64,000 nucleotides of DNA. It comes from Prinia subflava. Taxonomy: Eukaryota; Chordata; Aves; Passeriformes; Cisticolidae. The notes beneath the pieces are model-generated. The model had not been told where the DNA came from, did not search any database, and saw only the letters and a list, made by a program, of their open reading frames with translations. Both the position numbers and the translations under genes were made by a program. This document shows, in pieces, positions 40,276 through 51,900 of this stretch (position 1 is its first letter; every line of letters begins with the position of its first letter). The DNA lies in the NCBI RefSeq assembly GCF_021018805.1, contig NC_086251.1:20007098-20071097 (forward strand). The letters run 5' to 3'.

Positions 40276-40879
40276 CTGAATATTTGTCCCAGGAAATATT
40301 TTTTGCCTTACTGCTCTGTACAGGCACACTTGCATGCTCTCTTCATATTTTTTGCGCTTAGGTGCACTTCATAGTAATCAATGTTTTGCCTTCAGTGAGA
40401 TGAGGTTGATCTTTGCTGGATGGTTTGATGTAACAGGAGAGATAAAACTTGCATGCCTTAGGTGTCTTCTAATCCCGATTGCAGATGAACAGAGAATTGA
40501 GATTTGGGTTGAGTTACAGGTGCCTGTTCCAACCCTTAACCTTTCTGAGACTGCATAAAATTTTCCAAGGGAATGGCTGAAAGCCTTTTTTTTCAGATGT
40601 CTGAAAATTAGGTTGGATACGCAGTAGCAAGCATCCTATAGTGAACATTTCAGCACTGTAAAGTGGTCTACATGGCTCAGATTCAGAGATGGAAAAAGAT
40701 CCATTAGGTACAGAGCAACAATAATTGTGCAGCTGAGGTGCTAAAAAACAAGCATTTGCTTTTCTCTTTCGAGTCTTTGAAGCTGCAGCTTGCCAGTAGC
40801 TGAGTTCCTCTTAAATATATGTGACACAGCCATTTCCTTATTTTCACTTTTATAGACAAGGGATCCAGTAGCACATTAC

Positions 40880-41290
40880 TTCTTAAATGTCCTGCCATTA
40901 TGAAGGGATTTGCTGTTCATTTTAATAATGCCAATCGTGATGAATTCATTTTGCATTCATGTAGATGTCATGAGCACTTTAGATTATTTTCCCCTCTAAT
41001 TTAAATCAGTAAAGGGACACTTAAAAGCAGAATCCGTACAGCCATTGCTGTGCTAATGAACAAAGGAAAAGCATGCCTGTAGATTCAGCCTTGCATAATC
41101 CCCTGCACAGCAGGGAAGCTTTCTCCTGGCTAGAAATTAGCAACCAGCCCTTCTGGATTGATTGACTCTTCCTTGTGACAGCATGGACCTTAATCAATTT
41201 GTTGCATGCACATGGGCACATCTGTGCCTGCCGAAGGCATTTCACTGTCATTTAGAGGCTGGCTCAATTTAATGGACCACTTGCTGTATC
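40880..41290. promoter_or_regulatory. Candidate conserved non-coding element
   Basis: A unique 400-bp block rich in developmental transcription-factor cores: PBX-type GATTGATTGAC at 41156-41166, a reverse TAATCAATT near 41190-41198, several TAATGA/TAATTT cores in 40920-41010 and a hairpin CCCTGC-aca-GCAGGG at 41101-41115. It has no repeat-like features and the frames across it are short. Motif density suggests an enhancer-like element, which is inference only; cross-species alignment would decide. Confidence 0.3.
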
Positions 41291-44200
41291 AGATACCTGC
41301 TTGGAGGGTCTTTTGGAGGTGGGGAAGGAAGGAACTCCCTGTATTCATCAGAATCATCCTCTTTCTTTTTTTTTTGCAAAGCGCTCTGGGTGCTTCCCCT
41401 CACATAAGTGCACTTTATCTGTGAAAGGTTGGAGCTGCCATGATCAGCCTGTTGTCAGTGGATAAACTCTGTAGTTCAGCGATGCAGAATGTCTGCTCAG
41501 TGAACTGGGAGAGAGAAATAATTTGGTGGCAGATGTTTGGAGTTCAAACAGCACTGAACTTCCAAGTGCTAATGTGAATTGCAGAGTGTGTGGGGAGGGT
41601 ACAGGAGGGGAGAAGCACCGGGGGGGACCTTGTGCAGAGTGAAGAGGGCCAAAGGAAGACATTTAAATTACTCCACAGCTCTCCTACTTAACCCAAGCTC
41701 TACCGGGTCTTCACACTGCAAAGAAAAATATGCAAGTTTTTACGTACATACACTCACATAACTTCTCGCTGCTCCCTAAGATTTTTGAAGGTCTGAATGC
41801 TTCAGATGTCTCTGGAAACCCACCAAAGCTATTTTGTGTATCAGTGAGCACATAAGTTACTCAAGTTTCCCAACACTCTTGTGAGCCAGCTGAGAAAACA
41901 TTGAAGAACTATGTGATCAGCTGAGAGTCATTGATAAGGTAAGCGACAGGGAAGATTGGAATGCTGAAGCTCCAATCCCCAGATTTCTGTCCTAGATTTC
42001 CAGTCTCCTCTGTTCTTTCCCCGTGTCTTGGTAAGTAAGTCTGGTGCCATTTTACTACATTAGACCCAGCTGGCCCCCAAGTATCTGTGATTTCACACCA
42101 TAACTATATGGTTCAGGTCTGTGTCCTGAGCACTGAGTCATCAAATCAAGCATTCAGGTATCCAACTGACTGGCTTCATTTTCAGAGGCTGAAAGAGGGA
42201 AAGGCTGGGAAACAAAAGAACAGGAGACCCAGTTTAAACCAGAGCAGCACAGGTAGCGAAAATGCTGAGCAGGAACCAATAGACATTTTTGATAATACAG
42301 TCACGATCTCATCATGAATAAAACAATGTGTTTCACTTGACCACTCCATCTAATAAGGATTCACCTCTGCTGGATTCTATCATTTTCAAAGTAATGAAAT
42401 CTCTGCATCACCTTGAAAGAGATAATTTGACCTTTGTGTTTATATACACGTACATGACAGCAATTTCTATGGGCACCCAGTAGGTCCATCGCTACTTACC
42501 TTTTGATGCAGGAGAAAGGCTTCTTCTCAGGTTTATTGGTTCAGACAGCTGGCTGGGAGTCGTGGGCCTGAAAGCACCGCTCTGCCCCTGCTGCTATCAA
42601 CACTCTTTTTCCACACCCAGAAGGCTGTCATGTGCTTTAGGCATAATCGCTTCAGACGCTGAACTGCAAGGAGGAATTCTTAATGTGAAAGGAGAGTGTG
42701 CAGATGGGAGTGAAAGCAAAATAGCTGTTGTACTTCAGAAATAGATTCTTAGTTCATTTGGAAATATTCCTTCATGGATAAGTTCTTACAGGTGTGACTA
42801 CCTTTTGTTGCTTTTTTTTTAGGTGGAAATTTAGAATGGTTAATATCTGCTGCTTTGTGTCTGTGCTACAAGAGACTGGGAGGGGTGCAATAAACCCGCC
42901 CAGCTCCTGTGGTCACTTCTTCATGAAGTCTTAGCATATTTAGTAAAGTCAATTACTGGTGCCAAAACTTCCATATACCTTATTTCATACCTGAATCCAA
43001 GGTTCCTAATTTTGGGACATTTTTCTTTCGGGTTTATTAGGACTGAAGGGAGTAGATTTAGTTTGGTTAAGCCCCTCCTGTTGTGTAATGTGTCAGAGCT
43101 GTGGAGATTGATCATACAAGCTGCTATAGATTTTGGTTCTGGTTCTTTTTAGCCATTCTCAAAAAATGCCAGATATTTCCAGCACTGAAGGTCCAGCATC
43201 CTTCTTATCTCATGTTCCAGTAATTACTTCAGTTGAAGTCCAGGTGAATTGCAACTTTGGATGGAGATTGTATAAACCTTGGTAATTTTTTTTCTTGAAT
43301 AATTTTTAGGGGGTTTTTTGGAAACAACCAAGAATCAACTCCAAATTCAATTTAGGAGCAGGCTGTGCAAACATATGTGAAGTCAGAGAGGAAAGCAGCT
43401 GGTTGTGAAAGGAGGCTAGAATTTTTCACCTTCCAGTTGTGTAGCAGCAGTGGCACACTGAAACTCGAGGAATTATTGTGCCTAGGAGTGTGACTGTGAT
43501 GCTCCTTGCTGATCATTTACTTGAGATGCAGAATTCCTTTTGTGTGCTGTGCTACTCTGCAAGATAAAAAAAAAGGAATTCAGTATATAGGCCAATGTTT
43601 GCCCCATTATCTCTTAATTTAAGTTGTTCTTTGGCATCAGTATTTACAGGCATGGCATTAAAGTGCCACTCAGAAACGCTTATGGAGATTACAGCTGGGA
43701 AATTACATCCTCTCTTAAGACAAGGCCAGCACTACGCTGGTGAAGGACAATTTCCTAAGTGCAGTGACAGCAGCCTAAGCATCAGTGCTGCTCCTGCCAG
43801 GAGCCACGTGTTGCCCTAGAGGCAAAACTTAGTGGTGCTCTAGCCTTGCAAACCACCTCAGTGACCTGGCGGTAACCAGACTGTGAAACCTGTGTAGAAG
43901 AACATTTACGGTAATTAATCCATGCTGTCCCCAAGCCACTGGTGGTGGACTGAAATATGTTTTTGTCTGTTTTTAATCAGAAGTGGATTGTATGGGAAAT
44001 GAAAAACAAGAACTGAAATCTTGTATTGGATCATAGATTTGCTCTAGTTACTTTGCAGGGTTTAGTTTTAATTCCTGCTTTGGCTGTGCTCAAATGAACT
44101 CAGCCAAAGTAAGGAAACTGCACTGCAAGAGGCCTGGAGACTTGACACTTCACCACTGGAACTGGGGAGGAGAATGGAGTGTGGGAGTGTGGGAATCCTG

Positions 44201-46836
44201 AGCTGGCTAGTCTACCCTGAGAATGAAGAACAAATGATAAAAGTGAGATTAACCTGAAATACCCTACATAGTTTCAAGAGAGGTGTTTTTTCTAAATAAT
44301 TTCTAAATTATTCTCATCTTTTAAGAAATGTGTATTTTGCAAGAAATATATAGTTCTCACTCTTCAAACAATAAATGTAAATTACCCTCTTTAGTGAAAT
44401 CATGCATTTTTATGTAAGAGAGAACATTTTCCATTTTAAAGCTGCAATTACTCCTTGTTTTATCTGGTATAAAACCTTTGCAGTAGCTGGCAGAATGGCT
44501 CATCAAACATTCTCCAGCTTGGGTGTGTGTCCTGTGGGTGTGTGTTGGGCAGGCAAGGGCACATGCCACTGTTAGTGCTGGAGAACACTCTTCTGCTCTG
44601 GCTTCTTGGAATGGCAGCTCCCACTCCAGTCCTCTCTGCCTGGAGCAGACCTGGAGAAACCTTTTTGCTTCAGAGGGAGGTCACCACACTAGTCCCCATG
44701 CCAGGATTGTGCCACTGAATTATGGCATATTATCAAGGAAGGGGCTTTAAATGCTGTGTCCGAACAGAGAAGTGTTTTAAGACATCTGGATGCTGAGTTC
44801 CCATTAAATACAGAAGCGTATGAGCATCCATATTATCCATATTTCCCAGGCAGCTCCTGAAACATGTCTTAGTAGTAGTATTAATTCTAATTCATTAGTA
44901 TTAATTGTAGAAGTGCTTCCAGAAATGAGTCAGAGACTTAAGAGGAGAAGAGTCACTGTTTCAAAGACCTTGGTTAGCCATATTTATACAAGAGTCCACT
45001 TGACCGCGGTGGGAATTTGGTTTGCTTTGTTTGGGTTTTTGGACAAATGTTTGGATTTGGTCAGTGTAGCAGCAGACTCTTGCCAGAGTTTTTCTGTCAG
45101 CTGCTTTTTCCAGCTGTGTTGGAACACACATATCTTCTGAGAAGCAGAGCTGGTTCTTGCAAGCAGGTATGCTAACCAGCTGTGTCCTGGGACACTTGGG
45201 CAGGGCTCTGGTGGACACATGGGCAACAGGATCAGGCCTGGGTCAGCTTGCTGTATCTCAGCTTTGTGCCTGCATCTGTGTCAGTACTTCCTGTTGGATG
45301 TGCCACTTGTGTTGATCTGTTTGGCTCATCTGCAAGCATCTTCTGTGCTAGCTACTGTCACATCTAAATGCAGCTCAATTTTGATCAATAACTATTAAAA
45401 GTGAAGCTGTACATTTTCTGTTCTCGCATCTAGTGGTTCTAGCGTAGGTAATTTTAGTGTCTGGTCTAGAAATGGAAAATTTTTGCAGTGCTACTTTTTT
45501 ATTTATGGTCCCAGATGGAAAGCAGTCAAGTCTTGAAAAACATCCAGATGTCCCTGTGGAACATTTCCCCTACTCTTCTGAGGTCATATGAGAGGGGGAA
45601 TTCTATTCTTCATTTAGATATAAATGCTCTCCACTTTCCTCATTTCTTAAATACACTTCCTGGATAGTTAATAATGGAAAAAAAAGTACTGCTCAGTTTT
45701 TCTGCCTTTCTTACTCTGTAAAGTGAGTTGTTTGAAGAGACATTTGCTATTATAAAATAATCTCCACTAAATTCACTGTTCTAGAGGAGTCTGAATGAAG
45801 ACAAGCGGGCTGAGAGCCTGGGACACAATAAGGTACAAGACAGCTTAACTCTGCCCTGGGAGCTGTTGCCCATTGGAAGTGATGGAGAGCTGCCAGAGCT
45901 CAGCTTTGCATGGGAGCCCCTTCCAGCATTCATAGGCCCTGTCCCAGGCTCCCTGGCTAAATGAGGACCTCATGGCTCCAGTGCAATGTGGTGTCAGAAG
46001 CCCTCTGAGGACAGGGATTCACGGTGACATAAATACTTCTTTGTCTGTTTTGTCCAGTGTTTCTGGAAGGGAAATTGCTAATGAGTCATGGTAATGGGTG
46101 TGAGCTCCCAAATATTTAAGCAGAGCTAATATTGCTAGCAGAGCAAGCAATAACTGTAACCTTTTGTCTTCTAGTCTTACTATCTCTTCCAAAGTGTAGT
46201 TAGTAGAAAAAAGTGTTCCTGGTCCTTGTCATCTTTTATTATTATTGTTCATTATGTGGGATCCCTGGGAGACATTCCCTTTTTTTTAATGTGAGCCAAC
46301 ATACAACTTACTCATCAGATATTCACGGAGCTCCCCCTTCGTCACTGAGAGGAAGTGGAAGAATTAATTATGGAGATAATCAACTGATCAACCTCAAAGA
46401 CTGAAACAGTATCAGAATATGATATCTAATGAGAAGTGAAGCAACATGAATGAGATTTGTTCTGAGAGTTTCACCTGTTCCTCTCAGCCTTCAAGTCATT
46501 TAAGTTTGAAAAATCTTATTCAGGATGGATGTTTAAACTACAGTGAACACAATTGTAGGACAATCTCAGCCTTAACATTACTCTTCTCCCAAGGGTGATT
46601 CCCACTTTTGACATTAAAAAGTTCTAAAAAACAGAAATTGAATTTTTAGGTCCTAGGTCTAAATTAATGATGTAGCTTAAATAAGCACAAAAGTTTAAAA
46701 CTAAGAGGAAAATTTCATGTCTCCCTAGAGAGAAAGAACTGTCAAAAACCAGCTTGAGCTGGACTCAAAGCAAAGGCAAATAAAGCAAATAGAAAAAAGA
46801 TCTTGCAATCAAATAATTACAAAGTGAGAAAAGAGT
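41291..46836. other. Gene-free unique DNA
   Basis: No gene or dated repeat was recognised. On the minus strand a donor match CATCAAAAG|gtaagt ends at about 42502 with an open frame upstream of it, but no clear acceptor defines an exon. A TG/GTG-rich patch lies near 44520-44550. The last 250 bases are AT-rich before the G-rich motif. Confidence 0.5.
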
Positions 46837-46859
46837 GGGGGCGGGGGGTGGGGTGTGGG
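46837..46859 (+). other. Very strong G-quadruplex motif
   Basis: Four G-runs of 5, 6, 4 and 3 bases (46837-46841, 46843-46848, 46850-46853, 46857-46859) are separated by loops of only 1, 1 and 3 bases. This satisfies the standard four-tract quadruplex rule with very short loops, the most stable class. It lies in an otherwise A/T-rich stretch, so the G strand stands out sharply. There is no adjacent gene start to which a promoter role could be tied. Confidence 0.9.
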
Positions 46860-47394
46860 AGAAGATGTACTATGCAATAAGAGTGGGTTACAATTAAATG
46901 TAAAATTGGTGGAGCTCCAAGAAACCGAGCCTTTCTGCTCAGGAAAGATGATTTAGTTGGACCTGATCAAGCCAATATTTTCCACCTTTGTTCAATACTG
47001 GATGTGGACAAAAGGAAGGTGACAGTGCCTCTGAGGTACAAAGGAGAGACAACTAATACGTAATTCTAGGTGGTGCAGAACTTTGAGACTTCACTGGACA
47101 TGCCTGAGGGGTTGGTTATATCTTTCCCAGAATTCTGTTATGATTTGTACATGAAATCCTGGAGTCAAAGTAAGAATTTTGTGGGGTTTTAAAATAAACA
47201 TGTGAAATCTGAATTTACACCATTTGACTAAACAACAGGAAATCTCAGGGATAGGCAGACATACTAATCTAACCTCAGTTCATATTCATGAGTATAGATC
47301 AATTTGGGAAGCAGAGAATGACCAAGAATGAATGCGAGTAGGGAAGAACCCAAACATTATCCTGATTTGGAAGTGACCTATACGGACTGACCAG
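46860..47394. other. Gene-free stretch, possibly old repeat
   Basis: This AT-rich interval between the G-quadruplex and the GC-rich block contains phrases such as 'gtgctctgag'-like and 'gtgcagaactttgagact' (47072-47090), reminiscent of decayed retroposon DNA. No family alignment could be established by eye. It might be the upstream continuation of the CR1 remnant beginning near 47.86 kb. Confidence 0.3.
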
Positions 47395-47740
47395 TTGCTG
47401 AGTAGTGTGCACCTTGATTCTCCCACTGGACCAGTGGAATGGCCTCCTGTGGAGAGGCACCCATCCTGTGAACTGCTGTGCCGTGCCCTGTTTGCCTGCT
47501 CAGTTCACCATCAGTACTCAGGATTACTAAATGTGGCAGCAGAGGCATCCACTGTTCCTCCCAATCCCACCTACACCTCTGTATCCCCTCCCTGGGGAGT
47601 TGCCAGCTCCCAGCTGGTGTTGGGGCTCTCTGTGGCTCCCCTGGCTATACAAACTTGCCTGGTTTGCTGCAGTTCCCTGTTCCACTGCAGGATGTGTTTG
47701 TGCCAGAGTTGTTCTCCTCGGCAAGTGACCAAATAAATAC
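47395..47740. other. GC-rich block of unknown origin
   Basis: About 345 bp of clearly higher GC than both flanks, open in several frames on both strands (up to 113 codons plus, 72 minus). The plus-strand frame is rich in Ser, Pro, Cys and Leu with no domain recognised, so GC-driven stop depletion is the simplest explanation. It sits directly upstream of the CR1 remnant. It could be a separate old insertion or a GC-rich part of a composite element. Confidence 0.4.
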
Positions 47741-47859
47741 AACATCAGGCTTTCAGAGATAGTGCCAAATTTATATGATACCTTTAAGTAATGAAATAAC
47801 TGATCATCTTGGCAAAGAAATGCAATAAACAGAAATTATTTGAAGCCACTATTCACAGT

Positions 47860-48930
47860 GAGTTGGACAAGCTGGAGAAGATGAGGATTAGAAAGTAGTA
47901 GAAGCACATGGGTAACAAGGAGATGTCAGGAAGTGATAGGAAGGTTGGAGGGAGGTTATTGAGACTTTATCAAGGAATGGTTTGGGGACCAATCTTTCTT
48001 AATATTTTTATAAATACTGACTTTGACTCAGAAAGTAGAGAGAGTTAATGAAATGGCTTTCTGTTACTGACATGAAGTTGTGAGACACATCGATAAAAGG
48101 AAGATCAAGATGCTGTGCAAGAAGAATTGGATGACCTTGAAGATTATACAGTAGAAATGTTGTAAAATGGCATGGTACCAAGTACAAGGTTATTCACCTA
48201 AGGATTAAACATAATCCACTTTGCTGGAAAATGGGCTCATAACTTAGAGAGGAGTGAGGCACTAGTGCTTGTGGCTTGGTCCAGATAAGACTAGCAGCAT
48301 TTGTTTTGTCTAGAAATTCAATTATTTTATTGCAGAAAAGAGTTGAGTTAATTTGTGCAATATGTGTTTTTGAAAACCTGAACAGTATTTTGCAGCATGA
48401 GATGCCAATGTGATTCAGCTGGGGAAAGGGCAAATGCAATCCTCCCTGAAGAGTTGATAGAAAGGGACTTTACAGCTGTTGTGTATTTGGAATCAAGAGT
48501 GCAGTTCTGGTCACTCATATTCAAGAAGGATAAACCTGGAAATGTGTTCACTGATGGCTTGCTTTAAGGAAAAGGCAATACAAAGGAAAAGAAGATTTGT
48601 CTCACACAGTAAAATGATGGCAAAGAGGCAACAGGGGTTTGCCCTGTGTGTTGGAAAAAATAATTTGAGCTAACAGTCTTAGCACAAGAACAGCAGGGCA
48701 CAGATTATTGAGGAATACATTCAAGCTAGCAATTAGAGGAAAGTAACTATAGGAAAAGTGAGGCTCTGAGACAGACTTCCACTTAAAGAATTCGGAACAG
48801 CACAGTTTTGTTCCTGACAAAAAACAAAGGTGAAAATATGATTAGTTTAGGATGGAGCCTACTCTGGACAGAATGTCTTTATCTGTGATGGATGGAAAAA
48901 GGCTTGGATGTTTCAGAGGGAGTCTTTGCA
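47860..48930 (+). mobile_element. Ancient CR1-type LINE remnant, reverse-transcriptase 3' part
   Basis: The plus strand follows, in order, the landmark phrases of the 3' reverse-transcriptase region of CR1 elements: 'gaccaatctttcttaat' and 'atttttataaatactgac' near 47989-48021; a decayed 'acatgaagttgtgagacac' (48070-48089); 'gaattggatgaccttgaag' (48124-48142); 'agtacaaggttattcacctaa' near 48180-48201; 'gggcaaatgcaatcct' (48428-48443); and 'gtgcagttctggtcactcat' (48499-48518), followed by a phrase corresponding to the 'aag aaa gat' segment. The reading frame is destroyed by many indels and stops. The strong divergence indicates insertion long before the diversification of modern birds. The 3' end could not be placed exactly. 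Confidence 0.8.
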
Positions 48931-51900
48931 TCCTGAGTTCTTCATTTTTATTCCAGGATGTGTAAAGAATGAATGGAGTTGCCCTGTGCCCCTGCAGATC
49001 TCAGTTTTACACATATATAATAGGAAACACTGCACACTTGTGCTAAAGAGTATGGTTTGACCACTCTAGGTGTGGCACTTTGAGAGCTTCAGGGGAGAGG
49101 AAGAGATTTGGCTGAGGAGATATTAGTGAAGAAGGTAAGAGGATCATGCCAGCAGGTAGGAATCTACCTGGCAGCAATTAAACAAGAGGTTTACAGCAGC
49201 CTTTCTACTGAGAGCATCATTTGAAACCTTATAAAAGCACACGAATACATGATCAATCACTACTCAGTTCTCTCTAGGGTTCTCACATGATGAGCCAATG
49301 CATCAGAGCACATGATGTGGTTTTCATGAGTGCTAGGTATGCTCTAGGGGTTCATCTCACTGTCTTAATTATGTGGATTTTTTTAAATCTTCCTTTTCCT
49401 TCTTTCTGTAATTTCCCATCTGTCTAGTTATCGGATTGCATCATGAAATTAGTCAGCTCCTCATTTGTTAAGGGATATATTTATAATTGCTAAAATATAA
49501 TTTGTAGGTGTTCAGTTTTATAAAAAGAGGTGCCTGAGCCAAGGGCAGCCTAAATAATCATCTGGTCTGAGGAAGTCAGGAGATTGTTCCTGGGTAGAAA
49601 CCCAAATACTTACTTATTTAGCAAACAATCGCATTTCTAGGCAAAGGACCTTCAAATAAAAACAATTTTGAGACAAAAATCAACAACTCAAAGACATATA
49701 TAATGTTCTCAAGTCACATTTCTCTTGTCATTTTTAAATACAGCCTTGCTTTGAAGTGTCTTTGCTTACCACAAGCCATGACCCACTGCAGGCACTGCAT
49801 CATCTCCTGCACCGTCACTTGCACCATTGAGATGAATCAAGGACTCTGACATTTGTTTCAGATGAACAGTTTGGTCATGTGTCTGTTCCAGTAATCTAGC
49901 AGGGTCCTGGACATTACAGAAACAACAGTATTGAGCAGTTAGTTGGCTGAGTGTCTGCATCTTTCCCTTAAACTGTAGAAATGGACAAAGACAGTGTCTT
50001 GTGTAATAATTCATTTTTCTGCTGGCCCCAGTGCCCCTGGTCAAAGGCATCATTCCAAGATGCTGAGTGCAACATTTGGAACAGCACATTCTTGTTCTTA
50101 TGAAAAATGGAGCTTGAATGGCAGCGAATGTGTCCGTCTTTCATGAGGCAATGAACTGAGTGCTTGTCAGCTGCTTCTCGCAGGTCAGTCTGTCAGGCAG
50201 CAAGAATGAATTGAACCAGGCTGACATGGACAGGGCAGTGCAATGCCCCACGGTGCTGCCAGCAGAAACAGCCACTGTGGGGATGGGTGGAGCTGCAGGC
50301 CCTGTGGGCTGTCCTGGCCTCTCCTCTCTTGGATTTTTACGTACATCTGCAATATGAACTAAAGGCTTTTATGCCTGTGCTGCAAGCTGGCCTGTTTTAA
50401 AGGAAGCTGGCCCTTACAAGATCATTCTGCTGTTGAGAGTGACACAAAAGATGTTTCATACTGTTAAAGGTGGCACTGGTTCTTGTCCTGTTGCAGCTCC
50501 AATGCAAATGACCAAAACCCCTCCTGCACCAGTTGCATGGGAGGAATGGTGGCTTTCACTGGCTTTGAAGTCACTTTTCTTGTGAGATGTGGTGACAATA
50601 CAGAAAGAAGCAAGTATAGATCTATTGTACAATTTGCATTACTATGGATGTAGTGGTTCACAGAACACAAATAGGAGAGAGGTGAGAGGTCTGACTGTTC
50701 AGCAATATTTTGTAAATACATTGAAAAGATGGTAGCCAGTCTGAATACAAAAGGCTCTAGCACCCATATTGACAGCAAAGTGTTACCCGAAATATCTATT
50801 TAACTTACAGAAACAATAAAGATAATGAAAAAAAATCAGTATTAAAAACAGAAATGTGGGCTTCTGGTTAGTTTTGTCCCCTCTGGTCCCCTTGAACACC
50901 AGCAGTACAAATCCAGTTCCAGCCTGCTTTCATCTTTCTCTGTAAGGTGCCTTCCAAAACCTTTTAACTTGCTCCTTAGCAAGCCCACCTGAGGCTCCTT
51001 TCTGTGTGCAGAGCAGTGTCATCTCTACTGTCACTATTTGGACACTTCATCCTATAATGATGCACTGTAGCACTGTTGGGAAGCCAACCTTCCCAGTCCT
51101 GTGGTGTCTAGGGGTTTTCATAAGCCTGTGTTCCCTGGGAAAATGAATTACTTCCTCTCAATTTCTCCTGGTGTAGCCTCAGTTTAGTGGTTTTTAATGC
51201 TTAGGAGACACTGTCTTCTTCATATTATGAATTATTATTAATTATCCATGCTATTGGTGCATTGTTCACTGAGGCTGGAGCTGGTTTCCATAGCTTGGAT
51301 CTCAGTGCACAGGAGAATGCAGAGCTGTGCTGGCCACTTCACATGCTGGGGTAGGGCCCAGTTCTTTCAGTGTCCTTGTTGACAGCTGGGGCAGTGACAC
51401 ATTCATGGCCTTTTGCTGTGACTTGGGTCTGGGTTCATAAGTCCTGGATCATAAAAATTGTTCTCTGTGACTCTGAATGGTCCAGCAGTTCTAGGAGCAT
51501 ACTGAAACTACAGAAGTTTGAGCTGACTTAAGGGGTTAATAAAAACAAACATCCAGCTTCGTGCTTTCTGGCTGTGTATTAATCAAATTATAGGGCACAG
51601 TATTCCTGTGCTAGTCCTGTTATGTTCAAGTTGCATCAAAAGCAGCCAAATAGGATACAAATTGCTTCCTGTGGATATCTATGTTTTGTTTCTTTTTTCC
51701 TGTCTGTAGTTTGAATACAATTTCTAAGTAGAATTTTTGTCCTTTTTCTGAGCAAAATTTTATTGCCTCTCTGTTGCCATGTGCCTCCTATTTCAGCTGC
51801 TTGCTGTGATGAAGCACCACTTGGGTATGTTCTCAATCCCGATCCACCAGGAGCAGTCCAGAAATCTCACCAGAGAATTGCAAAGACTTTGTGAGGCTGA

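Noticed and set aside
47395..47736. 113-codon plus-strand frame as a gene
   Set aside because: It coincides with a GC-rich block open in several frames on both strands, with no domain and no splice or polyadenylation context.
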